A stretch of 47,794 nt of DNA from Thermomucor indicae-seudaticae (taxonomy: Eukaryota > Mucoromycota > Mucoromycetes > Mucorales > Lichtheimiaceae), in contig JSYX01000249.1 in NCBI GenBank assembly GCA_000787465.1, positions 1 to 47,794 of the forward strand, in the 5' to 3' direction. This document shows, in pieces, positions 45,236-47,794 of the stretch. The stretch's first letter is position 1, and each line of letters starts with the position of its first letter. A program made the translations under genes and the position numbers. The notes beneath the pieces were generated by a model. That model was not told the DNA's origin. It did not search any database and was given only the letters and a program-made list of their open reading frames with translations.

Positions 45236-45327
45236 TGTCATTGGCTGAAGAGATAGTGGAACTCCAGGCCCGCATTCAAGCCCGCCTGCAACAATAAAGT
45301 TGGGGAAAAACGCATACTAGTTTCCTT

Positions 45328-45570
45328 TCAATGATCCTTCCATTTTGCTTTGCGTTGCGATTCGCGCTGTGGCCGCTGCTCTATAGCAGAAGATTGCGAA
45401 GCAAGTTTCAAAGAAGCTTTAGGAGCATTCTCTGCTCTGTCCACTGTGTTCATTAAATACGAGCGTAAGACGAATACTTCATAGTTGATGGGCTTGGGAA
45501 CGTTAAAATGTAAATCAGTGTAATCGAAAAACGTCAAAAATGCGTGCTGAGAGATAATGCCGGAATCCAT
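45328..45570 (-). CDS. Hypothetical open frame, 80 codons
   Basis: The frame has protein-like composition (MDSGIISQHAFLTFFDYTDL, then FNVPKPINYEVFVLRSYLMN) and a basic tail (RESQRKAKWKDH). It would converge on the coiled-coil gene with a 30-bp gap to that gene's downstream TAA. An acceptor-like TATAG occurs just upstream of the ATG, so it could be the last exon of a longer gene, with an upstream piece near 45636-45720 (NYSVQENMLSCPLRSAMRHY). No family recognised. Confidence 0.35.
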   Translation of the reverse strand: MDSGIISQHAFLTFFDYTDLHFNVPKPINYEVFVLRSYLMNTVDRAENAPKASLKLASQSSAIEQRPQRESQRKAKWKDH

Positions 45571-45790
45571 TCACCTATACAAAGAGCGGCGCAACAGTTG
45601 ATAAACGACGTAAACGAAGACAAGTTTTATGGCATAATCCGTTTATAATGTCTCATAGCAGAACGCAACGGGCAGCTCAACATATTCTCTTGCACCGAGT
45701 AATTTTTGACCAAAAAGTGTGACAGAGGGGATAGCAATCACGGGATACGTTCTTCCAAACTCCGTATTGGACACCTAAAACTGGTTTCTC

Positions 45791-46050
45791 TGGTCCATTT
45801 TATACGGTCTGCCGATATCAGCATCAATTCTGCACTACTTCTCCTGTTCCATGTCATGATTCCTTTCTCAGCATAACTGGATCCTCGCTTGTCATCGAAA
45901 ATCTTCTGGTACTATTGGCTATATAGCACCGGATCTCATGTTCGGTTTGGGAGTACATGCTAAAGTCGAACAGGTTGGAAGAGTACTGGCACGCGAGACC
46001 GCTAAGCCTACAGTAGCCGCGCGATATATCGATAGGATCTGTGACGGAAA
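45791..46050. repeat. Dispersed repeat, copy C (longest copy)
   Basis: Copy C shares ordered blocks with copy B (GTCCATTTTATACGGTCT at 45793, TTGGCTATAT at 45915, CGGTTTGG at ~45942) and continues into the block shared with copy A (GCGCGATATATCGATAGGAT near 46020). It therefore links A and B as pieces of one family. Ends, length and class are undetermined. No transposase-like coding is seen. Confidence 0.55.
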
Positions 46051-46705
46051 AACGCGATCGCTGTATCAGAAATATCGTTATATCAAGTGGACATGCGCCT
46101 GGAAAAAGCAAGTCCGTGATTGAAGAGGTCGATCGGTATATCGAGAATATCGATTTATCGAATATCGGTATATTGCGCGCGTAGTGTAATTTTTGCTTCA
46201 CACAGGGAAATGGAATGTCACACTTCCGTATTTCGTCAGAGGAGGTTGGTCGGTGATGAGCTATTAAATACTGATGAAGTCCATGTTATAGGTTGAAGAT
46301 GGGATTTGCAAGTAGAAAACAAAAGGCGTCTGAGATCCACGGGTGGGTCAGTGCTACTTGTTTGTCAGCACTTCAGCGCGCATTCCCCTTCCAGCTTTGA
46401 TATACCACTTGTTTCTTTCCTTGAAGATCATACAACTATTACGATGACTTATTTGATGACTGCAGACCTTACACGCGCCGATTCGCTCGAAATGAACAGA
46501 AAGAAACGATGAATAAAAAGTAACTAGAGGGAGGCATGTTGCCTATCCATTTCGGAAATTCGGGAGATATAACTCGGAAGATCACCCTTCGAAGATATCG
46601 CTCATACCTAATATACACCGTCGTCTTCTGCTCGAGGATTGCGCCAGTAACATCCGCATCTTTCTCTCTGTCTACTTTTAGTTCTTTTTTTCTTGATTGA
46701 TACTA
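46051..46705. other. Intergenic, A/T-rich
   Basis: It contains a run of ATCGATAT-like words at about 46115-46180 (GGTATATCGAGAATATCGAT...ATCGAATATCGGTATAT), suggesting a degenerate short repeat next to copy C. No gene supported. Confidence 0.4.
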
Positions 46706-47150
46706 TCATGAGCGACACTTCTTCACTATCGCCATGATTCTAAAATTGTAGTTCTCCTTCAACACCGTCTCAAATGCAATCATCACTGTCCTTATGCAAT
46801 CCGGACCATCCTCCTCTTCTTGATTTCGTGCCGATACCTGGCCCACGTCCTTTAGCACTTGGGCAAGGTTCATTACCACGGCATGAAGTTCCATTCCAGG
46901 AGTCACTTCGGGCTTGGTTTCGGTAGGTTGTCGCTAACCAGCTAGAACATGGATCACTTTTTGCCGTTTTGTTCGTTCTGCCGCTTTGAGACCACTTGCT
47001 GCCACTTTTTTCCGCAGGCTCTGCCTTCACATGGTCAATTTGGTCACGCAATGATTCCTCCGATTGTCGCTTATTCACTTGCGAAAGTGACATTTTGTCT
47101 TCTTGGCGCTTTAATTTGCGCGCCGTCTCTTTGTCGTATCCGTACAACAT
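46706..47150 (-). CDS. Hypothetical protein, two overlapping frames (uncertain splice or frameshift)
   Basis: A frame from ATG 47150 reads MLYGYDKETARKLKRQEDKM, SLSQVNKRQSEESLRDQIDH and a Lys/Ser-rich stretch. A second frame to 46706 reads VVMNLAQVLKDVGQVSARNQ, EEEDGPDCIRTVMIAFETVL and KENYNFRIMAIVKKCRS. They could be joined by an intron from a GTGAAG donor after DQIDH to the TTAG near 46937, or reflect a frameshift. The product would be a charged, probably helical protein. No family recognised; proximity to the Tc1 fragment could mean a transposon passenger. Confidence 0.35.
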
Positions 47151-47335
47151 ACACTAGAGGGTAAAAAGTTAAGGCACGACTTCCTTCAAATCCGAAACGA
47201 GAAAAACAATAGAGTATCCTTTGAACGCATGAAACCTAACCAACCGGACGGTCTTAACTTTCGACACTCATAGTATTAGAATATTAAAGGTGTCCATCAT
47301 ATACTTTCAGATTATGTAAAAAAATTAGGGAGTGT

Positions 47336-47794
47336 TTAATAACGAGTATAGCCTCCATGGGCTGCAATTACAGCGCGACATCTATCAGACATGTTGGCTA
47401 CAAGCTTCTCGCAAATGTTCGGCTCGATGGCCAGCCATTCCGCTTTCAATGCCTGCGCAAGAGCTTCTTTGCTTGTAATATATGATCTTCGCTTGGCGAT
47501 GCGCCGCTCAAGCTCATCCCAGAGATGCTCGATGGGGTTCAAATCGGGACTCTGGGATGGCCACCCCCCATGCAGTTGATTCCCCTTTGGCGCTTCCACC
47601 ATCGGGCAAACTTACCCACATGGCATGGGGCATTGTCCTCTTGGAAAAGATGATCAATACCGAACTTTTCCTCGAGCCATCCGTACAATGTCTGGCCGAG
47701 GATGGTGACATATCCATCTTGGTCCAGGTTCTCATCAACAATCGTCAGGAGCTGGCCCTCTGACGATTGTTGATGAGAACCTGGACCAAGATGG
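47336..47794 (-). pseudogene. Tc1/mariner transposase, C-terminal half, frameshifted and cut by window end
   Basis: On the minus strand from about 47760 the frame reads EGQLLTIVDENLDQDGYVTI, GQTLYGWLEEKFGIDHLFQ and EDNAPCHVGKFARWW. EDNAPCH carries the second catalytic Asp of the DDE/D triad. The frame then shifts across a run of six C (47564-47569) into GGWPSQSPDLNPIEHLWDEL, which holds the third catalytic acid (NPIE), and ends at 47336. The upstream half, with the HTH domain and first Asp, is missing because the sequence folds back at 47761. The shift may be decay or a homopolymer error. Confidence 0.85.
47714..47794. repeat. Perfect 34-bp inverted repeat at the window end
   Basis: Bases 47714-47747 are the exact reverse complement of 47761-47794, separated by a 13-bp spacer (GGAGCTGGCCCTC). 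The left arm is natural transposase coding sequence (TIVDENLDQDG on the minus strand). The right arm stops exactly at the last base of the window. Confidence 0.95.

Overview
The window looks like a contig end from an early-diverging filamentous fungus, most likely Mucoromycota (Mucorales). The reasons are short introns (about 45-80 nt) with clear GT-AG and CTAAC/CTGAC branch signals, compact genes with gaps under 150 bp, no bacterial operon structure, and a gene set (UVSSA, WDR92, SQR-II, TRK, an Snt2-like BAH/PHD protein, a GDP-fucose transporter) that fits such a fungus. The species cannot be named from the sequence alone.

Layout. 1-1331 is gene-free. 1332-2966 (-) is mitochondrial sulfide:quinone oxidoreductase. 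3501-4132 (+) holds coding-like fragments in clashing frames. 4236-6917 (-) is a TRK potassium transporter. 6918-9979 is gene-poor, with a TnpB/Fanzor-like relic and one copy of a dispersed repeat. From 9980 to 28219 lie ten compact genes in mostly alternating orientation: PP2A B55 regulatory subunit (+), S9 acylaminoacyl peptidase (-), single-pass membrane protein (+), secreted multicopper oxidase (-), Ecm33-like GPI protein (-), UTP11 (+), WDR92 (-), UVSSA (+), mitochondrial bL10 (-) and GDP-fucose transporter (+). Exon-intron models were rebuilt codon by codon for all of them. Convergent pairs are 86-149 bp apart, and WDR92/UVSSA diverge from only 91 bp.

28220-38309 is accessory DNA. It carries one or two decayed TnpB/Fanzor-like elements, a degenerate minisatellite interrupted by a 202-bp hAT-like MITE with target-site duplication, an imperfect ~119-bp duplication with splice-like signals, and unclassified coding-like debris. 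38310-42366 (+) is a 13-exon chromatin gene with the order BAH-PHD-ELM2-like-SANT-GATA-PHD-ePHD (Snt2-like). It has an apparent one-base deletion, a GATA finger lacking its first cysteine, and duplicated lysine/proline-rich exon ends. 42367-44708 is gene-free. 44709-45168 (+) is a small membrane-anchored coiled-coil protein whose duplicated 33-residue heptad block is cut by a CAG-to-TAG change. The window ends in the C-terminal half of a Tc1/mariner transposase (-) that terminates in a perfect 34-bp fold-back, probably the contig edge.

Functionally most genes are unrelated housekeeping genes (sulfide oxidation, K+ uptake, PP2A targeting, peptide turnover, wall/secretion, rRNA processing, PAQosome assembly, transcription-coupled repair, mitoribosome, Golgi sugar transport, chromatin reading). 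Nothing suggests an operon or biosynthetic cluster. Functions come from motif recognition without database searches.
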